Positions 1 through 10,190 are shown, counted from the first letter of the stretch. The stretch is 48,912 nt of DNA from Burkholderiaceae bacterium (GCA_023261135.1 JALRJP010000005.1:1-48912); one strand, 5' to 3'. Numbers and translations: made by a program. The notes: generated by a model not told the origin, from the sequence alone.

Positions 1-499
1 ATCCATGGCGGTCACGTAGCGACCGGCTCGCTCGCGAAAGCCAAGCAACAACCCCCCCTTCTTATCAACCCAACGGGCAGAAAGTCGTGCCCGAGCCCTG
101 TAGCCAAAGGCTGGTCCACGCAAGGGCGCAAGACGCTCAAACGCCTTAATGCGGCCAAGGTGCCAAAGGTTATCTTCGAGCACACGCTGCTTGTAGGCAA
201 GCTGAGCCGTGTCGGTGGCATGCTGCATGGAGCATCCTCCACAGACACCGTAGTGACTGCAGGCAGGCTGCCTTCGATCGGATGACTCGCGTCGGAGCGT
301 GGCCATTTGCGCCTTGATGTAGCTTGGGCGCTCACGGAGCACGTGAGCATCAAGCCTTTCGCCCGTTAAGGCGCCAGCAACAAAAACGACCTTGCCTTCA
401 AAATGCGCAACGCCCTGACCTTCCAGATCGACAGACTCAATGTGCAGGTTCTCAAGCAACCGGCCCGGCTTAGGCGGGCCAAGGGTACGGCGGCTCATA
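1..499 (-). CDS. rlmD: 23S rRNA (uracil-5-)-methyltransferase RlmD/RumA, N-terminal part, truncated by window start
   Basis: Minus-strand frame from ATG at 499 reads MSRRTLGPPKPGRLLENLHIESVDLEGQGVAHFEGKVVFVAGALTGERLDA...CSHYGVCGGCSMQHA...: TRAM-like start plus CxxCGGC Fe-S motif; open to the window edge (not listed in the ORF track). Confidence 0.9.
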
Positions 500-504
500 C
501 CCGA

Positions 505-1320
505 TTACTGGTTTGACCAGGCCTGAAGAAACCGTGTCCAGTGTGCGCCCTGAAGTGGACGGGAAGAATCGCCGATCAGCTTCGTGAGTGCTGCGCGCAC
601 CACTTCGTCTTCCTCTCGCCTCTGGGCTTCAGAGAGATCTCCTCGCATCACGCGAAACCGAAGGTAGAGCAGGTAGGTGTTGACAACATCGGTCTCGCAG
701 TAAGCGGCAACCTGCTCGTATCGATTCTCAAGGCAGGCCTGCCAGACCTTTGCACCATCTTCTCCAAGCTTACCGGGCAGGCCACAAAGCTGGCTCATGG
801 CATCAAGCGGGGCGTTGGCCCGGCCCGTGAAGTTGGAGAGAACATCCATAAGGTCAAGATGCCGCGTGTGATAGCGACTCAGGTAGTTGTTGTATTTAAA
901 GTCGCGGTCGTCATCGCCATTGTCGAAATAACGGTGGCCCATGCAGCCACGAACAAGGGCGCGATGATGCAAAACCGGCGCATCAAAACCGCTGCCATTC
1001 CAGCTAATAAGCTGAGGGCTGTGCTTGTCAATAATTCCGAAGAACTGCCGCAGCCTCTGGGTCTCCTCTTCATCGCTCGTGCCGGAGCCATCACCAAGGC
1101 AACGGACATGAAAACCGGAGTCGTCGCGAAAGGCGCAGCCAATGACCCAGATGCGCTGCAAGTAATGAGGAAAAAAATCAGACTGCCCCTTCTCGAGGCG
1201 CTCAGCCTGAACCTTTTCTACCCCTTCGGCATCTGAGACGTCACTAGGAATCTGACCAAGTTGCCGCAACCCCGCCACATCGGGAACGGTCTCGAGATCA
1301 AAGGCAAGAACAGGAGTCAC
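505..1320 (-). CDS. Predicted 3'-5' exonuclease, PolB-like (DNA_pol_B_exo2 family)
   Basis: 271 aa; VLAFDLETVPD exo I motif, SWNGSGFDAPVLHHRAL exo II region, YCETDVVNTYLLYLRF exo III region. Confidence 0.9.
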   Translation of the reverse strand: MTPVLAFDLETVPDVAGLRQLGQIPSDVSDAEGVEKVQAERLEKGQSDFFPHYLQRIWVIGCAFRDDSGFHVRCLGDGSGTSDEEETQRLRQFFGIIDKHSPQLISWNGSGFDAPVLHHRALVRGCMGHRYFDNGDDDRDFKYNNYLSRYHTRHLDLMDVLSNFTGRANAPLDAMSQLCGLPGKLGEDGAKVWQACLENRYEQVAAYCETDVVNTYLLYLRFRVMRGDLSEAQRREEDEVVRAALTKLIGDSSRPLQGAHWTRFLQAWSNQ

Positions 1321-1342
1321 AAAGTCAAAACGTCAAGGGACG

Positions 1343-2290
1343 CTAGCGGGTAGGCAAAAAGCTCATGGGGTCCACGGGCTTACCGCCCTTACGAACCTCA
1401 AAAAGGAGCATGGGACGGTCGGCGTCTGACATGCCAAGTTCGGCTATTTTCTGACCACGACGCACGGTCTGCCCCTCTTTTACCAGAATGGCCCGGTTAT
1501 GGGCATAGGCAGTAATAACGTCCTGCTCATGCTTAACAATAACCAAGTTGCCGTAGCCACGCAGCCCGCTGCCGCTGTAAACCACCTTTCCGGACTCGGC
1601 TGCAAAAACCGCCTCACCCGGTGCGCCGGCAATGGACAGGCCCTTGCTTCCTCCCTCGGCAAACCCGGAAATCACCTGACCATTGGCCGGCCATACCCAG
1701 CCCGTGGGGGCAGGCGCAATCGAGGCAAGCTCGGTTGAGGCAGGCGGGGGCGGGCTTGCTGAATCGGCAGCGGCAGATGGCGCGCTAGGCGCAGCCGGAT
1801 CCGCCATGGCCGAACTGCCCATGCCCACCGCAGGCGGGTCTTGACTGGGTGGTTGCGACTGCAAGGGGCGAACGCCCACACCGGAGCTTGGGGCCACAGG
1901 CTGGGCCTGCGCACCGGCGGTAGGCGGTGCAGAGGACTGAGCCAGTGCCGGGGACGTTCGAGGTGAGGGATCACTCACCCAGAGCACCTGGCCCGGCTCA
2001 ATAACATTGGGGTTGCTCAGCTTGTTCCAGCGGGCAAGGTCTTTCCAGTCGGCATTGTGATCAACCGCAATGCTGTAAAGGGTGTCCCCGCGACGCACTC
2101 GGTACTGGCCTTTGCCTACCGGCTCAAGACTGCCCAAGGGCCTGCCTGTGGCGCTGCGCTGTTCAGCAGGAAGGCTTCCGGGAACGGCACGCGACTCCAC
2201 GGGTGCAGGCCCCGTTGAGGCACAACTGGCAAGGAGCCCCACGCTGGCCAGCGCAATAAGTACACGGGAAACTCGGTCTTTTAGGGTCAT
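1343..2290 (-). CDS. nlpD: NlpD-like lipoprotein: LysM plus degenerate M23/LytM domain
   Basis: Lipobox LLASCAS; LysM YRVRRGDTLYSIAVDHNADWKDLARWNKL; C-terminal M23-like domain; next to pcm/surE. Confidence 0.88.
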   Translation of the reverse strand: MTLKDRVSRVLIALASVGLLASCASTGPAPVESRAVPGSLPAEQRSATGRPLGSLEPVGKGQYRVRRGDTLYSIAVDHNADWKDLARWNKLSNPNVIEPGQVLWVSDPSPRTSPALAQSSAPPTAGAQAQPVAPSSGVGVRPLQSQPPSQDPPAVGMGSSAMADPAAPSAPSAAADSASPPPPASTELASIAPAPTGWVWPANGQVISGFAEGGSKGLSIAGAPGEAVFAAESGKVVYSGSGLRGYGNLVIVKHEQDVITAYAHNRAILVKEGQTVRRGQKIAELGMSDADRPMLLFEVRKGGKPVDPMSFLPTR

Positions 2291-3078
2291 TTCTGTAGTC
2301 CTCTCAGAATAGGCACATAAGAGACTTCGTCGAACTCGCGACGTTCATAGGTCGGTCGGTCGGACTGGGTTTCCCCTGAAGTCACTCGAACCACAACCAA
2401 TTTCTGTCGTGGCGAGCCAATAGGGGCGACAAGCACACCCCCAGAGGTTAATTCTCTCAATAAATCGAGAGGAATGTCGGGCATGCCCGCAGCCAAGAAA
2501 ATGGCTTGAAAGAATCCTGAGCGTCCTGCACTGCTAAGGCCATCGCCGTGCAGCAGGTGCAAATTGGGTAGTGCAAGTGGAAAAAGGTTACGACGTGCCT
2601 GCTGATGAAGTCCGGCAATGCGCTCAACGGAGTAAACCTCAGCAAAGACTTTGGCAAGAACAGCAGCCTGATAGCCACAACCGCCGCCCACCTCAAGCAC
2701 ACGCCCTGGCGGCTCATCAAACGGCAGGTGGCTTAAGGCAAGCTCAATGGCCCGAGCAACAACATAGGGCTGGGAGATGGTCTGTGAATGACCAATGGGC
2801 AAGGCTGAGTCTTCGTAAGCGCGACTCGCAAGCGCAGCATCGACAAATTGATGTCGCGGCACGAAGGCCATAGCCTTCAAGACCCTTACGTTCTGAATAC
2901 CCTGGTCGCGAAGACGTTGAATCATGCGCTCTCGTAGGCGGTCACTGTCGAGACCCATCGCCCCAGCGGCAGGGCTTGCAGCGAAGCCGACCGGTGCAGG
3001 GGCGTCCTGCTCGGGCGCCCCCCATCGAGGCTTTAATTGAGTGGGCTGCGGGAAAGGACTGCTACGAGGGGGTTTCAC
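2287..3078 (-). CDS. pcm: Protein-L-isoaspartate O-methyltransferase
   Basis: RMIQRLRDQGIQNVRVLKAMAFVPRHQFVD, GHSQTISQPYVVA, VLEVGGGCGYQAAVLA; overlaps nlpD and surE starts/stops. Confidence 0.93.
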   Translation of the reverse strand: MKPPRSSPFPQPTQLKPRWGAPEQDAPAPVGFAASPAAGAMGLDSDRLRERMIQRLRDQGIQNVRVLKAMAFVPRHQFVDAALASRAYEDSALPIGHSQTISQPYVVARAIELALSHLPFDEPPGRVLEVGGGCGYQAAVLAKVFAEVYSVERIAGLHQQARRNLFPLALPNLHLLHGDGLSSAGRSGFFQAIFLAAGMPDIPLDLLRELTSGGVLVAPIGSPRQKLVVVRVTSGETQSDRPTYERREFDEVSYVPILRGLQK

Positions 3079-3824
3079 GGCAAGGACTGCAGCCAGTCAC
3101 TTAGGTCTGTATGGGCTGCGGAATCACCGAGGTCGACCCGCAAGGGGGTAATAGCCACTTTGGCATGGGCAAGGGCATGAAAATCGGTACCAGGCCCTGC
3201 ATCACGGACGCCACCTGGCGCACCCACCCAATACATGGGCTCGCCCCGAGGGGAGGCCACTTCAATCACGGGCTGAGCCACATGGCGCCTGCCCAGTCTG
3301 CAGACCTCGTAGCCCTTTAAGGCCCCAAGGCCAACACTCGGAATATTGACATTGAGCAGTTTGGGTTCCTTGAATGGCCTTTGAAGAACACCCGTCACAA
3401 CGCGCTGAACCACATGCACGGCGGTATCAAGATGATCAAAGCCACGATCAGCCAGAGAAAAGGCAATGGAAGGGATTCCTAGCAAGAACCCCTCCATAGC
3501 AGCAGCCACGGTACCCGAGTAAAGCGTGTCCTCTGCAACGTTCTGCCCGTTATTAATACCTGAGACAACGAGGTCGGGGCGAAAGCCTAGGAAGCCCGTA
3601 ACCGCCACATGCACGCAGTCGGTCGGCGTGCCATTGACATAAAAATACCCCGAGGAAGCCTTGCGAACATAAAGGGGCCGGTCAAGCGTCAGGGAGTTAC
3701 TTGCCCCACTGCGGTCGGCCTCGGGAGCCACCACCGTAACCTCCCCAAAGCCTCGCATGGCCTCGGCCAACGCAGCAATACCAGGCGAAAAATAGCCATC
3801 GTCATTAGAGATAAGAATGCGCAT
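3075..3824 (-). CDS. surE: 5'/3'-nucleotidase SurE
   Basis: MRILISNDDGYFSPGIAAL..., VVAPEADRSGASNSLTL, VVSGINNGQNVAEDTLYSGTVAAAMEG. Confidence 0.96.
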   Translation of the reverse strand: MRILISNDDGYFSPGIAALAEAMRGFGEVTVVAPEADRSGASNSLTLDRPLYVRKASSGYFYVNGTPTDCVHVAVTGFLGFRPDLVVSGINNGQNVAEDTLYSGTVAAAMEGFLLGIPSIAFSLADRGFDHLDTAVHVVQRVVTGVLQRPFKEPKLLNVNIPSVGLGALKGYEVCRLGRRHVAQPVIEVASPRGEPMYWVGAPGGVRDAGPGTDFHALAHAKVAITPLRVDLGDSAAHTDLSDWLQSLP

Positions 3825-4306
3825 TACTGTGCCTGACCCGAGCCATCGTCAGGCCAGTCGCGAATATAAGCCTTGAGCATCTGGTTCTCAAACTTTTGCG
3901 CCTCAAGCACGGCACGCGCAACATCGTGAAAAGAAACCACCCCAAGAACGGCCTTGTCGGCATCAACCACCGGAAGGTAACGCTCACCACAGGCATTCAT
4001 AACACTTCGCAATTCATCCACCGTCATATCGGGATGCGAGCAGGTGGGCTTTGAATTCATGACCTCTTGAACGGTGATGTGCGACATGGTGGGAGTGGGG
4101 CCGGTGCGGTGTTCACGCTGACGCTTTGCAAGCACTACGAGAATTTCCCGAAAGGTGAGCATACCTGCAAGCTTTCCCTCGGACAGCACCGCCAAGGACC
4201 CAATGTTCTCATCGGCCATGGTTACAACAGCGTCCGAAAGCAAAGCCTCGGGCGAAGTCTTAAAGAGCATGGGCTCTTTGAATTTTAAAATGTCGCGAAC
4301 CTGCAT
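3824..4306 (-). CDS. CBS domain-containing protein
   Basis: Two CBS repeats (VTMADENIGSLAVLSEGKLAGMLTFREI; RSVMNACGERYLPVVDADKAVLGVVSFHDV); TAATG overlap with surE start. Confidence 0.85.
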   Translation of the reverse strand: MQVRDILKFKEPMLFKTSPEALLSDAVVTMADENIGSLAVLSEGKLAGMLTFREILVVLAKRQREHRTGPTPTMSHITVQEVMNSKPTCSHPDMTVDELRSVMNACGERYLPVVDADKAVLGVVSFHDVARAVLEAQKFENQMLKAYIRDWPDDGSGQAQ

Positions 4307-4328
4307 GGCTTTCTCCTCTCTTTTTTAA

Positions 4329-5506
<1,178 letters not shown>

Positions 5507-5522
5507 GTACCCTTAAGACTTA

Positions 5523-5598
5523 GCCTCCGTAGCTCAGTGGATAGAGCATCCCCCTCCTAAGGGGAGGGTCGCACGTTCGATTCGTGCCGGAGGCGCCA
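5523..5598 (+). tRNA. tRNA-Arg, anticodon CCT
   Basis: Cloverleaf read by eye: GCCTCCG-TA-GCTC..GAGC-A-TCCCC-CTCCTAA-GGGGA-GGGTC-GCACG-TTCGATT-CGTGC-CGGAGGC-G-CCA; CCA encoded. Confidence 0.95.
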
Positions 5599-5638
5599 TA
5601 CGATTTCAATTTCGCAACAAGAAACAAGGACATCTTTC

Positions 5639-5893
5639 ATGGCCAAAACTATACGACTCGGTCGCGCTCTTACGCTCTGCAGTATGGTTCTTCTTTGCTT
5701 TAGTGCGTCCTCGGCGGCCTTGGCCCAGACCCAGCCCAAGAAAAAGACCATTAATTGCTACATTGGCGAACGCATTAAAAACCCCAACGGCCACATCACC
5801 TGTGTTTACAAGTGCCCGAATGGTAAACCGGCGAGCGAGAGTGTGGCTCCGGGCTACACCTGCCCGCCGATGATGAATGTGATTGACCGCTAA
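5639..5893 (+). CDS. Small secreted Cys-containing hypothetical protein
   Basis: 84 aa; Sec-type signal peptide (RLGRALTLCSMVLLCFSASSAALAQ), then a ~55 aa mature part with four Cys. Confidence 0.6.
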   Translation: MAKTIRLGRALTLCSMVLLCFSASSAALAQTQPKKKTINCYIGERIKNPNGHITCVYKCPNGKPASESVAPGYTCPPMMNVIDR

Positions 5894-5896
5894 GAA

Positions 5897-6124
5897 CTAG
5901 CCCATATTGGCGCCGCAGGTAAACCGACCGCCTTTCTTCTTGGCCGTCTCGCGGGCGGCCTTTTCACAGGCACTCTTCTCTTTGTGACAGTCACTGGAGT
6001 AGTCGCCAGACTTCTGATCAACCACACACCACACCGTGTTCTTCTTTGCAAGCGCGATGCTAGGAACTGAGAAAGAGCCAGACGCCAAAACGACTAGGCT
6101 CACGAATAATGCTGCTTTTTTCAT
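5897..6124 (-). CDS. Small secreted Cys-containing hypothetical protein
   Basis: Most likely start is the ATG at 6124: MKKAALFVSLVVLASGSFSVPSIALAKKNTVWCVVDQKSGDYSSDCHKEKSACEKAARETAKKKGGRFTCGANMG; signal peptide plus four Cys. The track ORF (to 6259) overlaps dusA. Confidence 0.6.
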   Translation of the reverse strand: MKKAALFVSLVVLASGSFSVPSIALAKKNTVWCVVDQKSGDYSSDCHKEKSACEKAARETAKKKGGRFTCGANMG

Positions 6125-6143
6125 ATGCAGTCCTCCGTGAGAG

Positions 6144-7187
6144 TTAAAAAGAACTTTTAAGGGTACCCGAGTTTTTTGCCAAAACAGTTGCAGGGCCGTG
6201 CCCCTCGGCCATGGCTCTGCGCCAGGCCACCGCACCTGGCTGGCCATGAAAGAGCCCATGCCAATGTCGGGTCATCGCGGTTGGTGGCACGCCCCCTTCT
6301 AAGCCCCGCTCGAAGTAGCGCTGCAAGGGCGCAATAACCTCTTCACGTAGGGCTAGCCGCCTTGCGTCGTCCGCAAACAACTGCTCATCTAAATCCCTTA
6401 GAAGCCAGGGGTTATGGTAGGCGGCACGGCCAAGCATGAGGCCATCTGCTGGCAGCGTGTTGAGCCACTGAAGGGCCGAGCTGTCGGTGAGACCGCCATT
6501 CAAAATAAAGCAGGCATTGGGGAAGTCACGCTTAAGAAGCTTAAGCCGGTCGTAATGCAGGGGCGGAATTTCTCGGTTTTCTTTCGGGCTTAGCCCCTTC
6601 AGCAAGGCTGCCCGGGCATGGACGATAAATACGGTGCAGCCTCGCGAATAAAGCGCCTCAACGAAACGAAAAAGAAAACGGTAGTCGGTCTGGTCATCCA
6701 CACCAATTCGATGCTTCACGGTGACTGGTACGGAGACCGACTCGCGCATCGCCTGAATACAATCGGCCACAAGCTCTGGCTCGCGCATAAGACAAGCACC
6801 AAAGGCTCCCTTTTGCACCCGGTCGCTGGGGCAGCCACAGTTAAGGTTAATCTCGTCATAGCCCATGGCCTGACCAATAGCAGCCGCCTGCGCCAAGGCA
6901 TCGGGGTCCGAGCCGCCCAACTGCAACGCCACCGGGTGCTCAAAGGCATCAAAACCAAGAAGACGGTCTCGCTTGCCATGAATGACGGCAGCAGCAGTCA
7001 CCATTTCGGTGTAAAGCATCGCGTTGGGCGCAAGAAGCCGATGAAAGTAACGGCAGTGCCGTGTGGTCCAGTCCATCATCGGCGCGACACAGAGACGGCG
7101 GGCACGATCGAGCTGGCTTGAACCCAGCCCAAGTTCTTGCTCGGGTGGGGCGTCAAGGGCTGGACTTAAATTCTGAGGGGCGTTCAC
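6144..7187 (-). CDS. dusA: tRNA-dihydrouridine(20/20a) synthase
   Basis: RLCVAPMMDWTTRHCRYFHR; LQLGGSDP; NLNCGCPSDRVQKGAFGACLM; LNGGLTD; MLGRAAYHNPW. Confidence 0.95.
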   Translation of the reverse strand: MNAPQNLSPALDAPPEQELGLGSSQLDRARRLCVAPMMDWTTRHCRYFHRLLAPNAMLYTEMVTAAAVIHGKRDRLLGFDAFEHPVALQLGGSDPDALAQAAAIGQAMGYDEINLNCGCPSDRVQKGAFGACLMREPELVADCIQAMRESVSVPVTVKHRIGVDDQTDYRFLFRFVEALYSRGCTVFIVHARAALLKGLSPKENREIPPLHYDRLKLLKRDFPNACFILNGGLTDSSALQWLNTLPADGLMLGRAAYHNPWLLRDLDEQLFADDARRLALREEVIAPLQRYFERGLEGGVPPTAMTRHWHGLFHGQPGAVAWRRAMAEGHGPATVLAKNSGTLKSSF

Positions 7188-7215
7188 GCCCTCCTTTTTA
7201 CATCATTCCCCTTGA

Positions 7216-9294
7216 TTACATCGTGCGCCTGTACTGCAGACCAAGAAGGTACTGTCGAGGTGCACCGGGTTCGTAGTAGCGCTCAAAGGCCTGATCAACA
7301 ATCACCGATCCTGCATAGAGTTTGTCAGTCATGTTCTCAACCGCCAGTTGCACAAGAACTTCGCCACCTAAAGCCAGGTAGCGCGAGCCAATGCGCAGGT
7401 TCCAGACATTGGCGCGGTCGGTGGCCTGGCTGTTGTCGGAATTCACATCCATTGCACCAAGGCTGACAAACTCAAGGGTGGCATAACGTGACGGCTGGCC
7501 GGCACTGGGTTTGTTGGCTTTGGTTGCCCAGGTGAGCTCGGCCTGAATACGGTCACGGGGTATGCCGGGAATTCGGTTGCCCGAGGCCACATTAATAAGG
7601 CTAGTGCCTCGGCTCACTGAAAGAGCTTGGTCGTACTCCGCCTTTATCCACTGAGCGGAAAGGCCCGCCCGCAAGCCTAGGCCCAGAGGCTGACGGGCTG
7701 AAAGCTCAAGCCCAATTCTGCGCGTGTCCGCGTTCTGCCAGACCGAATTACTGGTAGATAAGAGCTGCGGAACGATGTCATCTTGGGTCTGCGCACCAAA
7801 AACTGCGAATTGGGCATACCCCTGGGCAACTGTCCGGTGCTTAAGTCCTGCCTCCCATTGAATCGACTTCGCTGGATTAATGTTGGTGTTAAACCGGGCA
7901 TCACCCTGAGCCTGACCCGGAACAAAAACATAAAGCGTTTCGTTAAGCGTGGGGGTCTCAAAGGAGCTTCCGACCGTGGCGTATAGGTTGGTCGCGTCGC
8001 TAAGATGCCGAGTCATTCCAAGGTAAACCGCATTACCCGAATAACGACGGCTTCCACCACTGGTGTCCCCTGAGACAAGTTCATTGTCCGTGGCCATTAA
8101 ATAAACCGAGCTAAGCCGTAAACCTGCCGACACGCTAAGCGAGTCGGAGGGAAATAGCTCCATCTGTCCCCACAGGCCATAGGCCGTTGAGACATTGTCT
8201 CGACGATTCGAAATAACTGGCTTACCGGTCTGACGGTCGTCACTCACATGGTCAAACTCGAGCCCAAGGCTTAATCGAGCGGCAGAACCCGCAAAGTTTG
8301 ATGACTGCTGGTTTTGAAGCCCAAGACCCCATTGCACTCGATCGATCAAAATCTTGTTGTTGGGAATAGGGTTGTCAAGATCACGGGTTGCCACGTACGC
8401 ACGTGCCTGCCAAGTACCCGCACTGGAGGTTCGCTGCTCGTGCACTGCACCCACAATGCTCTGACGATAGGTCTTGCCAACACCTTGGGCCTTGCCGAAG
8501 GCATTTGCCCGGTAAGGTGCCGTTCGAAACTCGGTGAGCGTGCGACTACCAGGGTCTTCCCCCTTCGTCTGATCAAGCACGTTAAAAATAAAGTTGGTCT
8601 TACGATCTTCGCCCTTAACAACAAGCTTGCTGTTGAGATGGCTTCTCTTGGCCTCGCTGTATTCACGGAAGCCGTCATAACTTAAAAGCCCGTAGTCCAC
8701 CACGAAGCCATAATCACCCCGCGTATCAGAGTATTGGAATGAAGATCGGTACAAATTGTCCGACCCTGTGAAACCCGACAGCAAGAGTTCAGGATCTTCG
8801 GAGGGATCACGCGTAAACGCCTGAAGAACGCCGCCGCTAGCATTGCCATACAAAGAGGCAACGGGGCCTTTCAAGACCTCAATACGCGAGGTTGAGGTTG
8901 CAGCAAACTGCGAAGTCTGTCCTTGACCATCCGGTAGGCTCTGAGGAAGGCCGTCCACCATCAGACGAACACCCCGAACACCAAAGGGCGCACGAGCACC
9001 ATAACCGCGAATGGAGACCTGAAGGTCCTGGGCAAGATTGTTACGGTTCGCCACAAAAATTCCGGGGGCCATACCAAGGGCCTCACTTAAATTAATTTGC
9101 GGCCCCGATTGCTCGATGGTCTGGCGGCTTACTACGTCAATTGACCCGTGGGCATCAAAAGCTTTTTGCTCGGAGCGGCTGGCACTGACAACCACCTCAT
9201 CGAGCATGGACTGACCGTGGGATGCGAAAGGTACAAGCAAAAAAGAAGCTGCGAGTAGGGCGCTGTTGCGCTTCGTTAGTTTGAGCTTCGACAT
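7216..9294 (-). CDS. TonB-dependent receptor, YncD/PqqU-like
   Basis: Start probably at ATG 9294 (MSKLKLTKRNSALLAASFLLVPFASHGQSMLDEVVVSASRSEQKAFDAHGSIDVVSR...). Plug: INLSEALGMAPGIFVANRNNLAQDLQVSIRGYGARAPFGVRGVRLMVDGLPQSLPDGQGQTSQ; C-terminal barrel ends in aromatic-rich LLGLQYRRTM. The plug closely resembles my recollection of E. coli YncD. Confidence 0.88.
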   Translation of the reverse strand: MSKLKLTKRNSALLAASFLLVPFASHGQSMLDEVVVSASRSEQKAFDAHGSIDVVSRQTIEQSGPQINLSEALGMAPGIFVANRNNLAQDLQVSIRGYGARAPFGVRGVRLMVDGLPQSLPDGQGQTSQFAATSTSRIEVLKGPVASLYGNASGGVLQAFTRDPSEDPELLLSGFTGSDNLYRSSFQYSDTRGDYGFVVDYGLLSYDGFREYSEAKRSHLNSKLVVKGEDRKTNFIFNVLDQTKGEDPGSRTLTEFRTAPYRANAFGKAQGVGKTYRQSIVGAVHEQRTSSAGTWQARAYVATRDLDNPIPNNKILIDRVQWGLGLQNQQSSNFAGSAARLSLGLEFDHVSDDRQTGKPVISNRRDNVSTAYGLWGQMELFPSDSLSVSAGLRLSSVYLMATDNELVSGDTSGGSRRYSGNAVYLGMTRHLSDATNLYATVGSSFETPTLNETLYVFVPGQAQGDARFNTNINPAKSIQWEAGLKHRTVAQGYAQFAVFGAQTQDDIVPQLLSTSNSVWQNADTRRIGLELSARQPLGLGLRAGLSAQWIKAEYDQALSVSRGTSLINVASGNRIPGIPRDRIQAELTWATKANKPSAGQPSRYATLEFVSLGAMDVNSDNSQATDRANVWNLRIGSRYLALGGEVLVQLAVENMTDKLYAGSVIVDQAFERYYEPGAPRQYLLGLQYRRTM

Positions 9295-9313
9295 TGGTAC
9301 TCTCCAAAAACAA

Positions 9314-9658
9314 TTAGGTGCAAGGAAACTCGGTCGCGAGGGTCTCTCTGATAACACTGGCTGCATTAAAACGATGAATGTCGGGACGTGAAGTCAATTG
9401 CGCACGAACCAAGGTAACAACCTCATTCAGCTGAATCGCAGTTCTCACGCAGAGTCGCGGATCCTTGGCTAGGGTCAGCCCATCAAGAACACCCATAAGG
9501 TAGTGCTGCCCGGCCAGCTGCTCCTCGAGATGTTGCGACGTGAGCTTTAGAAATAAGTCACCTGCTGTAAGGAAACGAACAGATGAACTTGCCCAGCCGG
9601 CACTGGCCGGCAACAAGAAAAAAGGCAGAACAAAAATAAGGGAAGAAATCCTAACCAT
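9314..9658 (-). CDS. Small secreted protein with Rap1a/Tai-like domain
   Basis: 114 aa with signal peptide; YLMGVLDGLTLAKDPRLCVRTAIQLNEVVTLVRAQLTSRPDIHRFNAASVIRETLATEFPC matches the remembered Rap1a pattern (GVxDG...C....Q....V...L...P..H..A...v...L...FPC); start overlaps cytochrome stop (TAATG). Confidence 0.65.
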   Translation of the reverse strand: MVRISSLIFVLPFFLLPASAGWASSSVRFLTAGDLFLKLTSQHLEEQLAGQHYLMGVLDGLTLAKDPRLCVRTAIQLNEVVTLVRAQLTSRPDIHRFNAASVIRETLATEFPCT

Positions 9659-10020
9659 TAAGGATTGGGTTCAACAGTGATTTTTATAGAGCTGTACCAA
9701 GCCGCTAGGTTGGCAATATCGTCATCCGTGAGCTGCTTGGCAATAACAGCCATAACCTCGTGAGCTCTTTTGCCACTGCGGTAATTTCTTAGTTGCTGCG
9801 CAAGATAATCAGGCACCTGGCCCGCAAGATGAGGGGCCGAAGGCATTGAAGCCAAGCCCATAGGTCCGTGGCAAACCGCACAGGCCATCATGGCCTTCTG
9901 GCGACCAAGATTAGCGTCTGCCGCCGATGCTGGGGCTGAAAAATATAGAACCGTAAGCAAGGCGAGAGCAAAAGCCTGCCTTAGAACACTTAAGGTAAAC
10001 CGAGTCATCTGAGATCCCAA
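9658..10020 (-). CDS. Periplasmic class I cytochrome c
   Basis: Signal peptide, CAVCHG haem motif, distal Met region, single haem. Confidence 0.88.
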   Translation of the reverse strand: MGSQMTRFTLSVLRQAFALALLTVLYFSAPASAADANLGRQKAMMACAVCHGPMGLASMPSAPHLAGQVPDYLAQQLRNYRSGKRAHEVMAVIAKQLTDDDIANLAAWYSSIKITVEPNP

Positions 10021-10160
10021 AAAACGATTTCAAAAGAATTTAGCTGAACGCAAACGTGTCAAGGTAACAGCATGCTAATTCCCATCCGGGGCAAAGAACA
10101 TGAAGCGTCGACTCCTTTGCAAATACCTTTCAACCGACGCTTACGAGCGCCTCCAAATAA

Positions 10161-10190
10161 AGAAGGCCAGCCACTGCTGGCTGGCCTTCT
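10161..10190 (-). terminator. Probable intrinsic terminator after the PQQ dehydrogenase gene
   Basis: Perfect 13-bp stem AGAAGGCCAGCCA / TGGCTGGCCTTCT with CTGC loop, followed on the minus strand by TTATTTGG. Confidence 0.75.

Noticed and set aside
12-353. 113-aa minus-strand ORF at the window start
   Set aside because: Wrong frame; the real frame is RlmD, which is open to the window edge and so missing from the track.
541-1236. 231-aa plus-strand ORF antisense to the PolB-like exonuclease
   Set aside because: No recognisable domain, fully overlaps a gene with clear motifs; typical shadow ORF.
1343-1700. Missing zinc-binding His/Asp residues in the NlpD M23 domain
   Set aside because: Degenerate LytM domain is a known property of NlpD proteins, not novel.
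6618-7121. 167-aa plus-strand ORF antisense to dusA
   Set aside because: Shadow ORF; dusA motifs are in the other strand.
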